This document shows positions 17,585-27,662 of a stretch of 64,000 nucleotides of DNA, piece by piece (position 1 is the first letter of the stretch; every line of letters starts with the position of its first letter). The position numbers and the translations under genes are program-made. The notes beneath the pieces are model-generated. The model saw nothing but the letters and a program-made list of their open reading frames with translations. It was not told the origin of the DNA and made no database searches. The stretch lies in the NCBI RefSeq assembly GCF_000633355.1, contig NZ_AYMQ01000105.1:43550-107549 (forward strand). The letters are read 5' to 3'. The DNA is from Serratia sp. H1w (GTDB lineage Bacteria > Pseudomonadota > Gammaproteobacteria > Enterobacterales > Enterobacteriaceae).

Positions 17585-18478
17585 TTATGGTGTGACGGCG
17601 CTTTTCTTGCGTCCCAACGGCGTGCGCAAGCGTTGCGACAAGATCACCCCGAGTAGCGCGACTCCGCCGCCGATCAGATGATAGCTCTGCAAATGTTCGT
17701 GCAGGAACAATACTGCGATAACGGCGGTGAATACCGGTGCCAGATTCATAAATATCGACGCCTTGTTGGCTCCCAGGCGCATAACACCCTGGATCCACAG
17801 GAACGGCGCAGCAATCGAGGCCGGGATACCAGCAAACAGCACCAGCGGGATGTTCTGGCTATTGAGCTGTACATCGTGCGCCATCAGGAAGTTCGGCAAC
17901 AGCAACAGCACGCCAAAAACGATCTGCACATACAGCGACTGCCAGTTGGGTAGCGGGATCGCCCAGCGTTTGGTCAACACGCCGTACAGGGCGTAGGAGG
18001 CCGAGGCGCCAAACATCATCAGTTCACCTTTGCCGATGCCATGTTGCAGTAGCAGCCCCGGCTGACCCGCGCTCACCAACCACACCAGCCCACCCAGCGA
18101 CAGAATACTGCCCAGTGCGATACCCACGGTGGGGGCAACTCGCAGGACAAAGATGCCGATTAACACCGTCAGCAGGGGGATCAGGGAATTGAGGATGCCC
18201 ATAAACAGCGCGCTGACGCTATGCGCGGCGTAATAGGCCAGGCTTTGGTAGAGCACCATCCCCAACAGACCGAGGATCAGTAGTTTCCACCAGTTGGCGC
18301 GTATGGCAGGCCAATTGCGGATCGCGCCAGGCAGCACGAAGGGGGTAAGCACGATCAACGCCAATACCCAACGATAGAAGGAGATAGCCGCCGGATCGAT
18401 AGCGGTTGCCGACACTTTGCTGACTACGGCGTTAATTGACCAAATCAGCACTGCCAACAGGGGAAAAAGCACGTTCAT
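17585..18478 (-). CDS. EamA/DMT-superfamily inner-membrane transporter
   Basis: A 297-residue protein with ten membrane segments and two EamA repeats. The first starts FPLLAVLIWSINAVVSKVSA, with the FYRWVLALIVLTPF segment typical of the family, and the second starts near GKGELMMFGASASYALYGVL. The C-terminal tail is basic. Start ATG 18478 (MNVLFPLL) is chosen over 18496. It is divergent from an AraC-type regulator of a class that controls efflux genes; the nitroimidazole regulator NimR next to nimT in E. coli is a remembered parallel. Export of a small molecule is probable, the substrate unknown. It is not similar enough to the 10524 transporter to be a recent copy. Confidence 0.8.
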   Translation of the reverse strand: MNVLFPLLAVLIWSINAVVSKVSATAIDPAAISFYRWVLALIVLTPFVLPGAIRNWPAIRANWWKLLILGLLGMVLYQSLAYYAAHSVSALFMGILNSLIPLLTVLIGIFVLRVAPTVGIALGSILSLGGLVWLVSAGQPGLLLQHGIGKGELMMFGASASYALYGVLTKRWAIPLPNWQSLYVQIVFGVLLLLPNFLMAHDVQLNSQNIPLVLFAGIPASIAAPFLWIQGVMRLGANKASIFMNLAPVFTAVIAVLFLHEHLQSYHLIGGGVALLGVILSQRLRTPLGRKKSAVTP

Positions 18479-18586
18479 GATAATTATTCTCAACAACTTA
18501 TAACATGCTGGCTAGTCTACCCGTGTCCGGTTTATTATATATAGTCAAAACCAGACAGCATTTCGCGAAATCAAGACAACTTCATC

Positions 18587-19360
18587 ATGGCCGAAACTCG
18601 TAACTACCCTACCGCAGACGTCGCTGCACCGCGCACGCTATTTTTCCGCTGTGAAGAAACCAATGCGGATACCGAATACTCGCCGCATAGCCACAACTGG
18701 GGTCAGCTGATTTGTGTTAAAACCGGGGTGATCGCACTGAATATCGCCGGACAGCGCTTTTTAGCCCCGCCGGAGTTTGCCGTCTGGCTGCCACCGGGGA
18801 TGGAGCATTCCAGCCATAACCGCAAACCGGTACTGTTTCGTACCATCAATATCGCCAAGTCGTTGTGCGCGGGATTGCCGGAGGAGGCCTGCTTAATCAA
18901 CGTATCGCCAGTGTTCAGCGCCATTGTTGAGGACTGCCTGCTGCGCAAGATGCTGGAGCCGACCAGCGAAGAGGATCTGCGCCTGTGCCGGGTGTTGATC
19001 GACCAACTGCGTATTTCCCCGGTTCAGCAAACCTATCTGCCTACCACGCAAGATAAATTCCTCGGCCCGGTGCTACAGGCGCTGGAGCGTTGCCCATCGG
19101 ACAACACCTCTTTGGCGGTGTGGGCCAGCAAGGTGTATACCACCGAACGTACGTTGTCGCGCCGCTGCCAGCAGGAGTTGGGAATGTCGTTTAGCGAGTG
19201 GCGTCAGCGCCTGCGTTTCTTACATGCGCTGTCGTTGCTCGAACAGGGGAAAACCGTGCAGGAGGTGGCGCTCGATGTGGGTTACAGCTCGGCTTCCGCG
19301 TTTATTGTGATGTTCCAGCAGATCGCCGGCACCACGCCAGAGCGTTTCCGCCGGACATAA
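18587..19360 (+). CDS. AraC-family regulator with N-terminal cupin domain
   Basis: A 257-residue protein. Residues 15-100 form a cupin sensor (EYSPHSHNWGQLICVKTGVI, then LAPPEFAVWLPPGMEHSSHN), with His residues that could hold a metal. The last 100 residues are two helix-turn-helix units with TERTLSRRCQQELGMSFSEW and the signature VALDVGYSSASAFIVMFQQIAGTTPERFRR. It resembles YeaM/NimR-like regulators by memory. The divergent DMT gene is the obvious target. It ends 16 bases before the stop of the opposite-strand ecpA. Confidence 0.86.
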   Translation: MAETRNYPTADVAAPRTLFFRCEETNADTEYSPHSHNWGQLICVKTGVIALNIAGQRFLAPPEFAVWLPPGMEHSSHNRKPVLFRTINIAKSLCAGLPEEACLINVSPVFSAIVEDCLLRKMLEPTSEEDLRLCRVLIDQLRISPVQQTYLPTTQDKFLGPVLQALERCPSDNTSLAVWASKVYTTERTLSRRCQQELGMSFSEWRQRLRFLHALSLLEQGKTVQEVALDVGYSSASAFIVMFQQIAGTTPERFRRT

Positions 19361-19376
19361 CCATGCTGTTGGGCCA

Positions 19377-19952
19377 TCAACTGGCCCAGACGACATCGAA
19401 CCGCACGTTGACATCGCCACTCCAGGTACCTGCTGGCAAGGTGCTGAAGTCGGTGACCGGCGTGGTGCCATCAGCCGTCGCATCAATGATGCTGAAATCG
19501 AAGTGGTCTTGCGCACTCACACGACCAGGCTGGGGGGACGCAAGTTTCTTCAGGTTGCCGCCTGATTTCCCGGTAGAGGTATCAATCAGGGTCGTTTCGG
19601 CAGTTTTTGTTATTGCCGCGCCGTGGTGTTTAACCCCCACTTCCAGGGTAGAACCGGTGGTGTCTAACTGAGTCAGGGTATTGGAAACCAGTTTGGCGGT
19701 CAGTTTAACCGCGCTTCCTTCGCCTTCGAGTGCTACGTCGAACAGGCCTTGCTGGCTGTTGAAGCGCTTGTTGCCTTCGGCATAGTGAAAATACAGGCTG
19801 CCAACAGGCGTAACGACCAATTGACTGACGGTGTCTTTCACCGCTATCGCAGGCCAGGTGGCGACGGCTTGTGTGGTCACCTCCTCTGCCTGAGTGGTGC
19901 CTACGGTGGTCAATGTTGCAACGATCGCCAGAACAAGTGTCACTTTTTTCAT
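19377..19952 (-). CDS. ecpA: EcpA-like common pilus major subunit, solitary gene
   Basis: A 191-residue secreted protein. After a signal peptide ([17 protein letters not shown]) it reads [19 protein letters not shown], then [29 protein letters not shown] and the end [23 protein letters not shown], which follows E. coli EcpA (MatB) closely. EcpA is the main subunit of the E. coli common pilus and is normally assembled by the EcpB/EcpE chaperones and EcpC usher. None of those, nor ecpR, is near. Start ATG 19952 is preferred to 20123 because the longer reading puts 57 non-secretory residues before the signal peptide. It converges with the AraC gene and is divergent from pdxB. Confidence 0.83.
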   Translation of the reverse strand: MKKVTLVLAIVATLTTVGTTQAEEVTTQAVATWPAIAVKDTVSQLVVTPVGSLYFHYAEGNKRFNSQQGLFDVALEGEGSAVKLTAKLVSNTLTQLDTTGSTLEVGVKHHGAAITKTAETTLIDTSTGKSGGNLKKLASPQPGRVSAQDHFDFSIIDATADGTTPVTDFSTLPAGTWSGDVNVRFDVVWAS

Positions 19953-20160
19953 AGTTACGCCTTTGATGTTCGATTGGTTGTTATCCGTTAGTCGGTAGCT
20001 AACGCCAAAGATCGCCTCCCTGCGTGATGATCTATCGGAAAGAACTCCATAAAGCTTAGAAGAAAAAATCGCTATTTCACCGGGCATAACTAGCTTGGGT
20101 TTCCAAGCCATTCGGTGGCACACTATTTTGTAGCTTGAGCATTCATTCCTGGAGAATTAC

Positions 20161-21282
20161 GTGAAGATTTTGGTTGATGAAAATATGCCCTATGCGGTGG
20201 ATCTGTTTAGCCGTTTGGGGGATGTGCAGGCTGTCCCAGGTCGCCCGATCCCAACCGATGCGCTGGCAGAAGCCGACGCCTTGATGGTGCGCTCGGTAAC
20301 CAAAGTGAATCAGGAACTGCTGTCTGGCACCAAGGTAGGCTTTGTGGGTACCGCTACGGCGGGGACCGACCATGTGGACGAAGCGTGGTTGCAGCAGGCG
20401 GGGATTGGTTTCTCGGCCGCACCGGGCTGTAATGCCATTGCGGTGGTGGAGTATGTGCTGTCGTCATTAATGCTATTGGCGGAACGTGATGGCTTCGCTT
20501 TGCGTGATAAAACCGTTGGGATCGTCGGGGTCGGTAACGTCGGTTCCCGCCTGGATGCTCGTTTGCAAGCGTTGGGCGTGCGTACTCTGCTGTGTGATCC
20601 ACCGCGCGCCGATCGTGGCGATAGCGGTGAATTCTGGCCATTGGAAAAGCTGGTGGCAGAGGCGGATGTACTGACGTTCCATACCCCGTTGAACAAAACC
20701 GGCCCGTATAAATCATTGCATCTGGCCAACGCGGATCTGCTGGATGCTTTGCCGGACGATTGCATTCTGATCAACGCTTGTCGTGGTGCCGTGGTGCATA
20801 ACGCCGCGTTGCTGAATGTGTTGGAGCGTGGGAAAAGGCTGAGTACGGTACTGGACGTGTGGGAACCGGAGCCGGGTCTCAGCGTGTCGTTGCTGGATCG
20901 GGTGGATATCGGTACTGCCCATATCGCCGGTTATACGCTGGAAGGTAAGGCACGCGGCACCACGCAGGTGTTTGAAGCCTTTGCCCACCATCTGGGGCGG
21001 CCACAACATATTGAGCTGGCCTCGCTGCTGCCGGTGCCAGAGTTCAGCGAAATTCGTCTCAATGGCCCGCTGGATGAAGCCAAGTTAAAACGATTGATGC
21101 ACTTGGTGTATGATGTGCGCCGCGATGATGCGCCGCTGCGGCAAGTGGCCGGGCTGCCGGGTGAGTTTGATCGCCTGCGCAAGCATTATCAGGAACGCCG
21201 CGAGTGGTCTTCACTGCTGGTACAGTGTGATGACAGCGCCAGTGCCGAACTGTTGCACAAACTGGGCTTCGGCGTTTTGTAG
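20161..21282 (+). CDS. pdxB: Erythronate-4-phosphate dehydrogenase PdxB
   Basis: A 373-residue D-2-hydroxyacid dehydrogenase. It has the NAD loop Gly123-x-Gly125-x2-Gly128 ([10 protein letters not shown]), the catalytic Arg in NACRGAVVH, Glu in DVWEPEP and His in [10 protein letters not shown], and the C-terminal PdxB dimerisation domain. It oxidises 4-phosphoerythronate in the deoxyxylulose-dependent pyridoxal phosphate pathway. The start is GTG at 20161 with GGAG eight bases upstream. It opens the conserved pdxB-usg-truA-dedA-accD-folC-dedD run. Confidence 0.96.
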   Translation: MKILVDENMPYAVDLFSRLGDVQAVPGRPIPTDALAEADALMVRSVTKVNQELLSGTKVGFVGTATAGTDHVDEAWLQQAGIGFSAAPGCNAIAVVEYVLSSLMLLAERDGFALRDKTVGIVGVGNVGSRLDARLQALGVRTLLCDPPRADRGDSGEFWPLEKLVAEADVLTFHTPLNKTGPYKSLHLANADLLDALPDDCILINACRGAVVHNAALLNVLERGKRLSTVLDVWEPEPGLSVSLLDRVDIGTAHIAGYTLEGKARGTTQVFEAFAHHLGRPQHIELASLLPVPEFSEIRLNGPLDEAKLKRLMHLVYDVRRDDAPLRQVAGLPGEFDRLRKHYQERREWSSLLVQCDDSASAELLHKLGFGVL

Positions 21283-21399
21283 GGGGCGCACATGTCCGCC
21301 CCGCATCGTAAGGTTGCCTTAAGCAATAAGCGTTAAAGTTTATCGGGCGGTGATTGCACCGCCCGTCTGCATTTGAATCAAATACTCTGGAGAAACCCA

Positions 21400-22410
21400 A
21401 TGTCTGACGGCTGGAATATCGCTCTGCTCGGTGCCACTGGCGCAGTAGGTGAAGCGTTGCTGGAATTGCTACAGGAACGCCAGTTCCCGGTGGGTGAACT
21501 CTTTCCTTTAGCCAGCGAACGTAGCGCTGGTGCGACGGTGCGCTTCAACGGCAAGTCCCTGTTGGTCGAAAACGTAGAAGAATTCGACTGGTCGCAGGCG
21601 CAGTTGGCGTTTTTTGTTGCCGGTAGCGAAGCCTCTGCCCGTTATGCGGATGATGCTGGCAATATGGGCTGCCTGGTGATCGATACCAGCGGTTACTTTG
21701 CCCTGGAGCCGGATGTCCCATTGGTGGTGCCAGGCGTTAACCCGCAGGTACTGGCGGATTACCGTAACCGTAATATCGTGGCGGTGGCCGACAGTATGGT
21801 GAGCCAACTGTTGACGGCGATTAAGCCATTGACCGAACAGGCTGGGCTGTCCCGCCTGCACGTCACCACGCTGATGTCAGTTTCGGCGCGCGGTAAAGTT
21901 GCCGTCGACGATCTGGCTGGCCAAAGTGCGCGTCTGCTGAACGGCATCCCTGCGGAGCCGGGCGTGTTTGCCAAGCAGTTGGCGTTTAACCTGCTGCCAT
22001 TGATGACCGATGAGCAGGGCAGCGTGCGTGAAGAGCGTCTGATCGTCGATCAGGTACGCAAGGTGTTGCAAGATGAAGGACTGCCGATTTCGGTAAGCTG
22101 TGTTCAGTCACCGGTCTTCTACGGCCACGCGCAAGTGGTGCATCTGGAAGCGTTGCGCCCGATCGCTGCAGAAGAAGCCCGCAGCGAGCTGGAGCAGGCC
22201 GAAGATATTCAACTGAGCGAAGAAGACGATTACCCTACTCAGGTTACCGAAGCCTCTGGCAGCGATATGCTGAGCATTGGTTGCCTGCGCAATGATTACG
22301 GTATCCCTGAGATGCTGCAATTCTGGTCGGTGGCCGATAACGTGCGCTTTGGTGGCGCGTTGATGGCGATCGAAACCGCTGAGCGGCTGTTGCAGGAGCA
22401 GATGTACTGA
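21400..22410 (+). CDS. usg: Usg, aspartate-semialdehyde-dehydrogenase-like protein
   Basis: A 336-residue protein with the nucleotide-binding start [19 protein letters not shown] and the C-terminal DQVRKVL and [13 protein letters not shown] blocks of the Asd family. The position of the catalytic Cys of true aspartate-semialdehyde dehydrogenases reads ADSMVSQLL here, with no Cys, so catalysis of that reaction is unlikely. Usg is conserved between pdxB and truA in enterobacteria and has no settled function. ATG 21400 has GGAG upstream; the upstream ATG at 21373 has no family support. Its TGA overlaps the truA ATG by one base. Confidence 0.93.
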   Translation: MSDGWNIALLGATGAVGEALLELLQERQFPVGELFPLASERSAGATVRFNGKSLLVENVEEFDWSQAQLAFFVAGSEASARYADDAGNMGCLVIDTSGYFALEPDVPLVVPGVNPQVLADYRNRNIVAVADSMVSQLLTAIKPLTEQAGLSRLHVTTLMSVSARGKVAVDDLAGQSARLLNGIPAEPGVFAKQLAFNLLPLMTDEQGSVREERLIVDQVRKVLQDEGLPISVSCVQSPVFYGHAQVVHLEALRPIAAEEARSELEQAEDIQLSEEDDYPTQVTEASGSDMLSIGCLRNDYGIPEMLQFWSVADNVRFGGALMAIETAERLLQEQMY

Positions 22411-23231
22411 TGTCCGAGGTGGAGTTGCCAACCCAGCCAATGCTGAAAATTGCGCTGGGGATCGAGTATGACGGCAGCCGTTATTACGGCTGGCAGCGTC
22501 AGCAAGAGGTCACCAGCGTTCAGGCCTGTCTGGAAAAAGCGTTAAGCAAGGTAGCGGATGCGCCGATCGGCGTATTCTGTGCCGGGCGAACCGATGCCGG
22601 AGTGCACGCTACCGGGCAGGTGGTGCATTTCGAAACCGCCGCACAGCGCAAAGACGCCGCCTGGACGATGGGAGTGAATAGCCATTTGCCGCCGGATATC
22701 GCGGTTCGCTGGGTGAAAGAGGTCAGCAGTGATTTTCACGCTCGTTTCAGCGCCACCGCGCGGCGTTATCGCTACATTATTTATAATCACCGTTATCGCC
22801 CGGCGGTATTACAGCAGGGGGTGACGCACTTTTATCATCCGCTGGACGTCGATCGAATGCAGCGTGCCGCCCAGGCCCTGTTGGGGGAAAACGACTTTAC
22901 CTCATTCCGGGCGGTGCAATGCCAGTCGCGTACGCCGTGGCGAAACGTAAAACACGTTAAGGTTGCGCGCTATGGCGAATATATCGTGGTAGATATAAAG
23001 GCCAACGCTTTTGTTCATCATATGGTGCGCAATATTGTGGGCAGCCTGATGGAGATTGGCTGTGGCAATCAGGATGAGAGCTGGATGGGCGAGCTGTTGG
23101 CGCTGAAAGATCGCAGCCTGGCGGCCGCTACCGCCCGGGCCGAAGGCCTGTATCTGGTCGCGGTTGATTATCCAGAGTCGTTTGCATTACCCCGGCCACC
23201 GATGGGGCCGCTGTTTTTAGCCGACGATTAA
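22410..23231 (+). CDS. truA: tRNA pseudouridine(38-40) synthase TruA
   Basis: A 273-residue protein with both TruA halves. The catalytic Asp62 lies in [14 protein letters not shown], and the second conserved block is [17 protein letters not shown]. It converts U38, U39 and U40 of the tRNA anticodon arm to pseudouridine. The start codon overlaps the usg stop (TGATG), pointing to coupled translation. Length is close to the E. coli enzyme (270). Confidence 0.96.
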   Translation: MSEVELPTQPMLKIALGIEYDGSRYYGWQRQQEVTSVQACLEKALSKVADAPIGVFCAGRTDAGVHATGQVVHFETAAQRKDAAWTMGVNSHLPPDIAVRWVKEVSSDFHARFSATARRYRYIIYNHRYRPAVLQQGVTHFYHPLDVDRMQRAAQALLGENDFTSFRAVQCQSRTPWRNVKHVKVARYGEYIVVDIKANAFVHHMVRNIVGSLMEIGCGNQDESWMGELLALKDRSLAAATARAEGLYLVAVDYPESFALPRPPMGPLFLADD

Positions 23232-23311
23232 CTGGCACGATGGCAGATTAATGCGTTATTTTCTGGTGCAAACGCCGGGTGGGAGAGACATCCGGTCAAT
23301 TGAGAGAGTTT

Positions 23312-23974
23312 ATGGACATCATCAAGTTTCTGATTGATTTTATTTTGCATATTGACGTGCACCTGGCAGAACTGGTCGCTCAATACGGCATGTGGGTTTA
23401 CGCTATTCTGTTCCTGATCCTGTTTTGTGAAACCGGGCTGGTGGTTACGCCGTTCCTTCCGGGGGACTCTCTGCTGTTTGTCGCCGGTGCGCTGGCTGCG
23501 CTGCCTTCCAACGATCTCAACGTGCATACCATGGTGGCGTTGATGGTGGTTGCGGCGGTGATCGGCGATGCCGTCAACTACACTATCGGACGGCTGTTCG
23601 GCGAAAAGCTGTTTAGCAACCCGGATTCGAAAATTTTCCGTCGTAGCTACCTGGATAAAACCCACCAGTTTTACGAGAAACACGGTGGGAAAACGATCAT
23701 TCTGGCGCGATTTGTGCCGATCGTGCGTACCTTTGCGCCGTTCGTTGCCGGTATGGGGCATATGTCCTATCGCCACTTTGCTGCCTATAACGTGATTGGT
23801 GCGCTACTTTGGGTGCTGCTGTTCACTTATGCTGGCTACCTGTTTGGCGACTTACCGATCGTGCAGGAAAACTTGAAGTTGTTGATTGTGGGCATCATCC
23901 TGGTATCCATTTTGCCCGGCGTGATTGAAATCTGGCGCCATAAACGCGCGGCTGCCCGCCAACAAAAACAGTAA
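23312..23974 (+). CDS. dedA: DedA-family inner-membrane protein
   Basis: A 220-residue protein of the DedA/SNARE-associated family, nearly identical in plan to E. coli DedA. It has the [16 protein letters not shown] motif with an acidic residue in the first membrane region and the basic motif [19 protein letters not shown]. DedA proteins affect membrane potential and lipid carrier recycling. ATG 23312 ([15 protein letters not shown]) matches the family start; the reading from 23279 adds 11 residues without support. Confidence 0.95.
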   Translation: MDIIKFLIDFILHIDVHLAELVAQYGMWVYAILFLILFCETGLVVTPFLPGDSLLFVAGALAALPSNDLNVHTMVALMVVAAVIGDAVNYTIGRLFGEKLFSNPDSKIFRRSYLDKTHQFYEKHGGKTIILARFVPIVRTFAPFVAGMGHMSYRHFAAYNVIGALLWVLLFTYAGYLFGDLPIVQENLKLLIVGIILVSILPGVIEIWRHKRAAARQQKQ

Positions 23975-24205
23975 AAACACCGCTTAACCCGTCGGTTCGA
24001 CCAGTTTTTTATCCACAGTGTCGGGCCGATATGGTTTAATGAGCGACATTTATGGTCTGTTCCCGCGAACGGCCCTGAGGCCAATGCCCTGGTAGCGCAC
24101 CCGCTGCGCTGAACTCGGCATTTTGCATTGGGTAGGTTTTCGGGGGGATTGTTAAAGCATGAACAGTGGACGAGTGTCTGCCTGGTTCAAACAGAAAGGT
24201 CATCG

Positions 24206-25114
24206 ATGAGCTGGATTGAACGAATTCTCAACAAAAGCAATGTTACGCAAACCCGTAAGGTGAGCATTCCTGAAGGGGTCTGGACCAAATGCGATAGCTG
24301 TGGTCAGGTCCTCTATCGCGCCGAATTGGAGCGTAATCTTGAGGTGTGCCCTAAGTGCGACCACCACATGCGTATGTCAGCCCGTATGCGTTTGCATACC
24401 CTGCTGGACGAAGGCAGTGAAGTGGAACTGGGCAGCGAACTGGAGCCGAAAGACGTTCTGAAGTTCAAGGATTCCAAAAAGTACAAGGATCGTCTGGTTG
24501 CTGCACAGAAAGCCACCGGTGAGAAAGACGCGCTGGTGGTGATGAAGGGCACGCTGTATGGCATGCCGATTGTCGCCGCGTCCTTCGAATTCGCCTTTAT
24601 CGGTGGTTCGATGTCTTCCGTAGTCGGCGCGCGCTTTGTGCGTGCGGTTGAGCAGGCGCTGGAAGATAACTGCCCGCTGGTGTGTTTCTCTGCCAGTGGC
24701 GGTGCGCGTATGCAGGAAGCGCTGATGTCGCTGATGCAGATGGCAAAAACCAGCGCCGCGTTGGCCAAGCTGCAAGAGCGTGGCCTGCCGTACATTTCGG
24801 TGTTGACCGATCCGACCATGGGTGGCGTGTCTGCCAGCCTGGCGATGCTGGGCGATATCAACATTGCCGAGCCAAAAGCGTTGATCGGCTTTGCCGGGCC
24901 ACGCGTGATCGAACAGACCGTACGTGAAAAACTGCCGCCGGGCTTCCAGCGTAGTGAGTTCCTGATTGAAAAGGGCGCTATCGACATGATCGTACGCCGT
25001 CCGGTGATGCGTCAGACCCTGGCCAGCATTCTGTCCAAGCTGACCAATCAGCCGCAGCCTCATTTCGATGAGAGCGCGCCGGTCGTCGCTCAGGAAAATC
25101 AGGCCGACGCCTGA
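24206..25114 (+). CDS. accD: Acetyl-CoA carboxylase carboxyltransferase subunit beta
   Basis: A 302-residue protein. The zinc finger is formed by Cys29, Cys32, Cys48 and Cys51 (KCDSCG and CPKCDHH), and the crotonase-like carboxyltransferase core contains [22 protein letters not shown] and [16 protein letters not shown]. With AccA it transfers carboxyl from biotin to acetyl-CoA, the first step of fatty acid synthesis. ATG 24206 ([11 protein letters not shown]) has AAAGGT upstream. The zinc finger also lets the protein bind accA/accD mRNA in E. coli. Confidence 0.97.
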   Translation: MSWIERILNKSNVTQTRKVSIPEGVWTKCDSCGQVLYRAELERNLEVCPKCDHHMRMSARMRLHTLLDEGSEVELGSELEPKDVLKFKDSKKYKDRLVAAQKATGEKDALVVMKGTLYGMPIVAASFEFAFIGGSMSSVVGARFVRAVEQALEDNCPLVCFSASGGARMQEALMSLMQMAKTSAALAKLQERGLPYISVLTDPTMGGVSASLAMLGDINIAEPKALIGFAGPRVIEQTVREKLPPGFQRSEFLIEKGAIDMIVRRPVMRQTLASILSKLTNQPQPHFDESAPVVAQENQADA

Positions 25115-25128
25115 GAAACAGACAGAGG

Positions 25129-25156
25129 CCCGGCATAGGTGCAAGCCCGTGCCGGG
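25129..25156. terminator. Hairpin after accD
   Basis: CCCGGCA (25129-25135) pairs with TGCCGGG (25150-25156) across a 14-base loop, 15 bases after the accD stop. There is no long T run, so it may be an RNA-stabilising stem or a weak terminator. Confidence 0.5.
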
Positions 25157-25269
25157 TTCCGCTGCCATTTTGTGGCTAAGTCGCAGCGGGAAATGAAGAG
25201 CATCGCTTTTGACATCGTCAGGGCGCTGCGTCTTACGGATTTATGAACCCAAAGTCAGTGATGGGACTC

Positions 25270-26535
25270 ATGCAAAACCACCAAATTCCCCAAGCCACGT
25301 CGCCATTGAGCTCGTGGCTTTACTATCTGGAACGTCTGCACAGCCAGGCGATCGAACTCGGCCTGGAGCGTGTACAACACGTTGCGGCACACCTTGACCT
25401 CCTCACTCCTGCTCCTACGGTATTTACCGTTGCCGGTACTAACGGCAAGGGCACCACCTGCCGCACGTTAGAGGCCATTTTACTGGCTGCCGGGTTGCGG
25501 GTTGGGGTTTACAGCTCACCGCATCTGGTCCGTTATACCGAACGGGTGCGTATACAGGGCGAAGAGCTGAGCGAGGCCGAACACAGCCGCTCCTTTGCCG
25601 CGATTGAGGCTGGCCGGGGCGCAACTTCACTGACCTATTTCGAGTTTGGCACGCTGTCGGCGCTGCAGCTGTTTAAGCAAGCCAAGCTTGACGTGGTGAT
25701 CCTGGAAGTGGGGCTGGGTGGGCGCCTCGATGCGACCAATATCGTTGAACCCAGAGTTGCCGTGGTAACCAGCATTGCGCTGGATCACACCGACTGGCTA
25801 GGCCACGATCGTGAAAGCATCGGCCGTGAGAAGGCGGGGATATTCCGTGGTGGCAAGCCTGCCGTGGTCGGTGAGCCGGATATGCCGCACAGCATTCAAC
25901 AGGTCGCGGAAGATCTCAACGCGCAACTGTATCGCCGTGATGAAGCCTGGTCGTTCAACGAGCAGGGTGAACGCTGGCAATGGGAAGGGGACGGCACACG
26001 CCTGACCGATCTGCCTATGCCTAACGTCCCCTTGGCGAATGCGGCGACGGCACTGGCTGCGCTACACTACTCAGCGCTGGAAATCGATGAGAAAGCGATT
26101 TTTGCCGGTTTGCAGCAGGCCGCTTTGCCAGGGCGTTTTCAGATCGTGCAGCACAACCCGCAGCTGATCCTCGACGTTGCCCATAACCCGCATGCGGCGG
26201 CCTATCTGGCTGGCAGGCTGGCCAAGCTGCCACGCAATGGCGGTGTGGTACGCGCTGTGGTGGGTATGCTGTCGGACAAAGACATTGCCGGTACGCTGGC
26301 CTGCCTGAGTGAACAGGTGGACGAGTGGTACTGCGCACCGCTGGAAGGCCCGCGCGGGGCCAGCGTTGAGCTGCTGGCGCAGTATTTGACGGAACCACGC
26401 CAGTTTGCCGATGTCGAAACTGCCTGGCGTCAGGCTATGCAGGACGCGGATATTCAGGATATTGTGATCGTCTGTGGTTCGTTCCACACCGTGGCACATG
26501 TCATGGCGGCGTTAGACGAGAGGCGGGGAGTGTGA
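25270..26535 (+). CDS. folC: Dihydrofolate synthase/folylpolyglutamate synthase FolC
   Basis: A 421-residue Mur-ligase-family enzyme with the ATP loop VAGTNGKGTTCRTLEAIL, the GLGGRLDATN segment and the C-terminal LDVAHNPHAA and CGSFHTVAHVM motifs. It adds L-glutamate to dihydropteroate and extends the glutamate tail of folates. Three in-frame ATGs compete (25243, 25261, 25270); 25270 (MQNHQIPQATSPLSSW) lines up with the E. coli start. The stop is directly followed by the dedD start. Confidence 0.95.
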   Translation: MQNHQIPQATSPLSSWLYYLERLHSQAIELGLERVQHVAAHLDLLTPAPTVFTVAGTNGKGTTCRTLEAILLAAGLRVGVYSSPHLVRYTERVRIQGEELSEAEHSRSFAAIEAGRGATSLTYFEFGTLSALQLFKQAKLDVVILEVGLGGRLDATNIVEPRVAVVTSIALDHTDWLGHDRESIGREKAGIFRGGKPAVVGEPDMPHSIQQVAEDLNAQLYRRDEAWSFNEQGERWQWEGDGTRLTDLPMPNVPLANAATALAALHYSALEIDEKAIFAGLQQAALPGRFQIVQHNPQLILDVAHNPHAAAYLAGRLAKLPRNGGVVRAVVGMLSDKDIAGTLACLSEQVDEWYCAPLEGPRGASVELLAQYLTEPRQFADVETAWRQAMQDADIQDIVIVCGSFHTVAHVMAALDERRGV

Positions 26536-27279
26536 GTGGCAAGTAAATTTCAGAATCGACTGGTTGGTACCGTGATTTTGGTTGCCCTGGGGGTGATTGT
26601 CCTGCCAGGGCTGCTTGACGGCAAAAAGAAGCATTATGAGGATGAGTTTGCGGCGATCCCGCTGGTGCCCAAGCCGGGCGATGCGCATGAAATCGATGTG
26701 ATCCCACCGGCCAATCAGGCGCTACCGGCAGTGCCACCGGAGGGCGCTGGTGCTTTGGTTGAGCAACAGCAGGCCGCCGCAGAGGCTTCCGCCCAGCAGG
26801 CAGCAAATCAAACTGCCCAGCCGCAGCAGCCTGTGGTCGTTGCTCCGCCGCCAATCGAAACCAAACCGGTTCAGCCAGCTAAACCCAAGCCAGTAGAAAC
26901 CAAACCGGTGGAAGTGAAGCCCGTGGAAGTGAAACCCAAGCCGGTGCCACCGCCGCCAAGGGTAGAGCCAAAGCCGGAAGTGAAACCAGAGCCGAAGCCG
27001 GAAACCAAACCCGCGGTTGAGGAAAAGGCACCGGTGGGTCAGGCTTACGTAGTGCAGTTGGGGGCGTTGAAGAATGCCGCCAAGGTCAATGAGATCGTCG
27101 CTTCGTTGCGTCTGTCTGGGCATCGGGCGTATACCGTGCCATCCACACCAGTGCAGGGTGAAATCACCCGCATCTTCGTTGGCCCGGATGCCTCGAAGCA
27201 GAAGCTACAGGCGTCACTGCCGGAGCTGAATGGCATCAGTGGCTTGAGTGGCCAGGTGAAGGCGTATAGCGCGCGTTAA
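26536..27279 (+). CDS. dedD: DedD, SPOR-domain cell division protein
   Basis: A 247-residue bitopic membrane protein. The N-terminus ASKFQNRLVGTVILVALGVIVLPG is the anchor, residues 95-160 form a long Pro/Lys/Val/Glu repeat linker (KPVETKPVEVKPVEV...), and the C-terminal about 80 residues are a SPOR domain (AYVVQLGALKNAAKVNEIV). SPOR domains bind denuded septal peptidoglycan, bringing DedD to the division ring. The start is GTG at 26536, immediately after the folC stop. The linker is somewhat longer than in E. coli (220 residues in total). Confidence 0.94.
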   Translation: MASKFQNRLVGTVILVALGVIVLPGLLDGKKKHYEDEFAAIPLVPKPGDAHEIDVIPPANQALPAVPPEGAGALVEQQQAAAEASAQQAANQTAQPQQPVVVAPPPIETKPVQPAKPKPVETKPVEVKPVEVKPKPVPPPPRVEPKPEVKPEPKPETKPAVEEKAPVGQAYVVQLGALKNAAKVNEIVASLRLSGHRAYTVPSTPVQGEITRIFVGPDASKQKLQASLPELNGISGLSGQVKAYSAR

Positions 27280-27290
27280 TCCGTCGCTTA

Positions 27291-27325
27291 CCCCTCACCC
27301 CGACCCTCTCCCATAGGGCGAGGGG
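27291..27325. repeat. REP-like palindromic repeat, copy 4
   Basis: The left half is CCCCTCACCCCGACCCTCTC, followed by CCATAGGGCGAGGGG with one mismatch in the stem. It lies 11 bases after the dedD stop. Confidence 0.8.
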
Positions 27326-27326
27326 G

Positions 27327-27492
27327 CGTATCTTCCGGCATGGTGCAAAGATTGTGTCACTGTGGCTCACAGCGACTCGGACAATCCCCTCTCCCTGTGG
27401 GAGAGGGGGCGTATCTTCCGGCATGGTGCAGAGATTGTGTCACCGCAGCTCACAGCGACTCGGACGATCCCCTCTCCCTGTGGGAGAGGGTT
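27327..27492. repeat. 83-base tandem duplication containing REP copies 5 and 6
   Basis: The unit starting CGTATCTTCCGGCATGGTGC at 27327 is repeated at 27410, a period of 83 bases, with only scattered differences (CAAAG/CAGAG, TGTGG/CGCAG, ACAATC/ACGATC). Each unit ends in a CCCCTCTCCCTGTGGGAGAG stem (27386-27409 and 27469-27503). Confidence 0.9.
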
Positions 27493-27603
27493 AGGGTGAG
27501 GGGCCGATCGCTGAAGTGAATGCCCTTAACGCGCTCAAGGAGGAGTCATTGGCAAATCACCATTAAAAATGTGCCTACACAGGCCCAAGATCCTATGTAG
27601 GTG

Positions 27604-27636
27604 CGGCGATTAGCAATTTTTGCATCGCCGTTTTTT
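27604..27636 (+). terminator. Rho-independent terminator upstream of cvpA
   Basis: CGGCGAT and ATCGCCG form a seven-base stem with an inner GCAA/TTGC pairing, followed by TTTTTTA. It would end readthrough from folC-dedD before the purine-regulated cvpA promoter. Confidence 0.8.
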
Positions 27637-27662
27637 ATTTGTTACGTGGTGGGAAATCCGCT

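Noticed and set aside
24313..25168. Two long reverse frames over accD
   Set aside because: accD is certain; the reverse frames have odd Ser/Arg/His composition and no family likeness.
27327..27492. Tandem repeats as a CRISPR array
   Set aside because: Only two 83-base units, no separate repeat and spacer structure, and the unit contains a REP stem; no cas genes.
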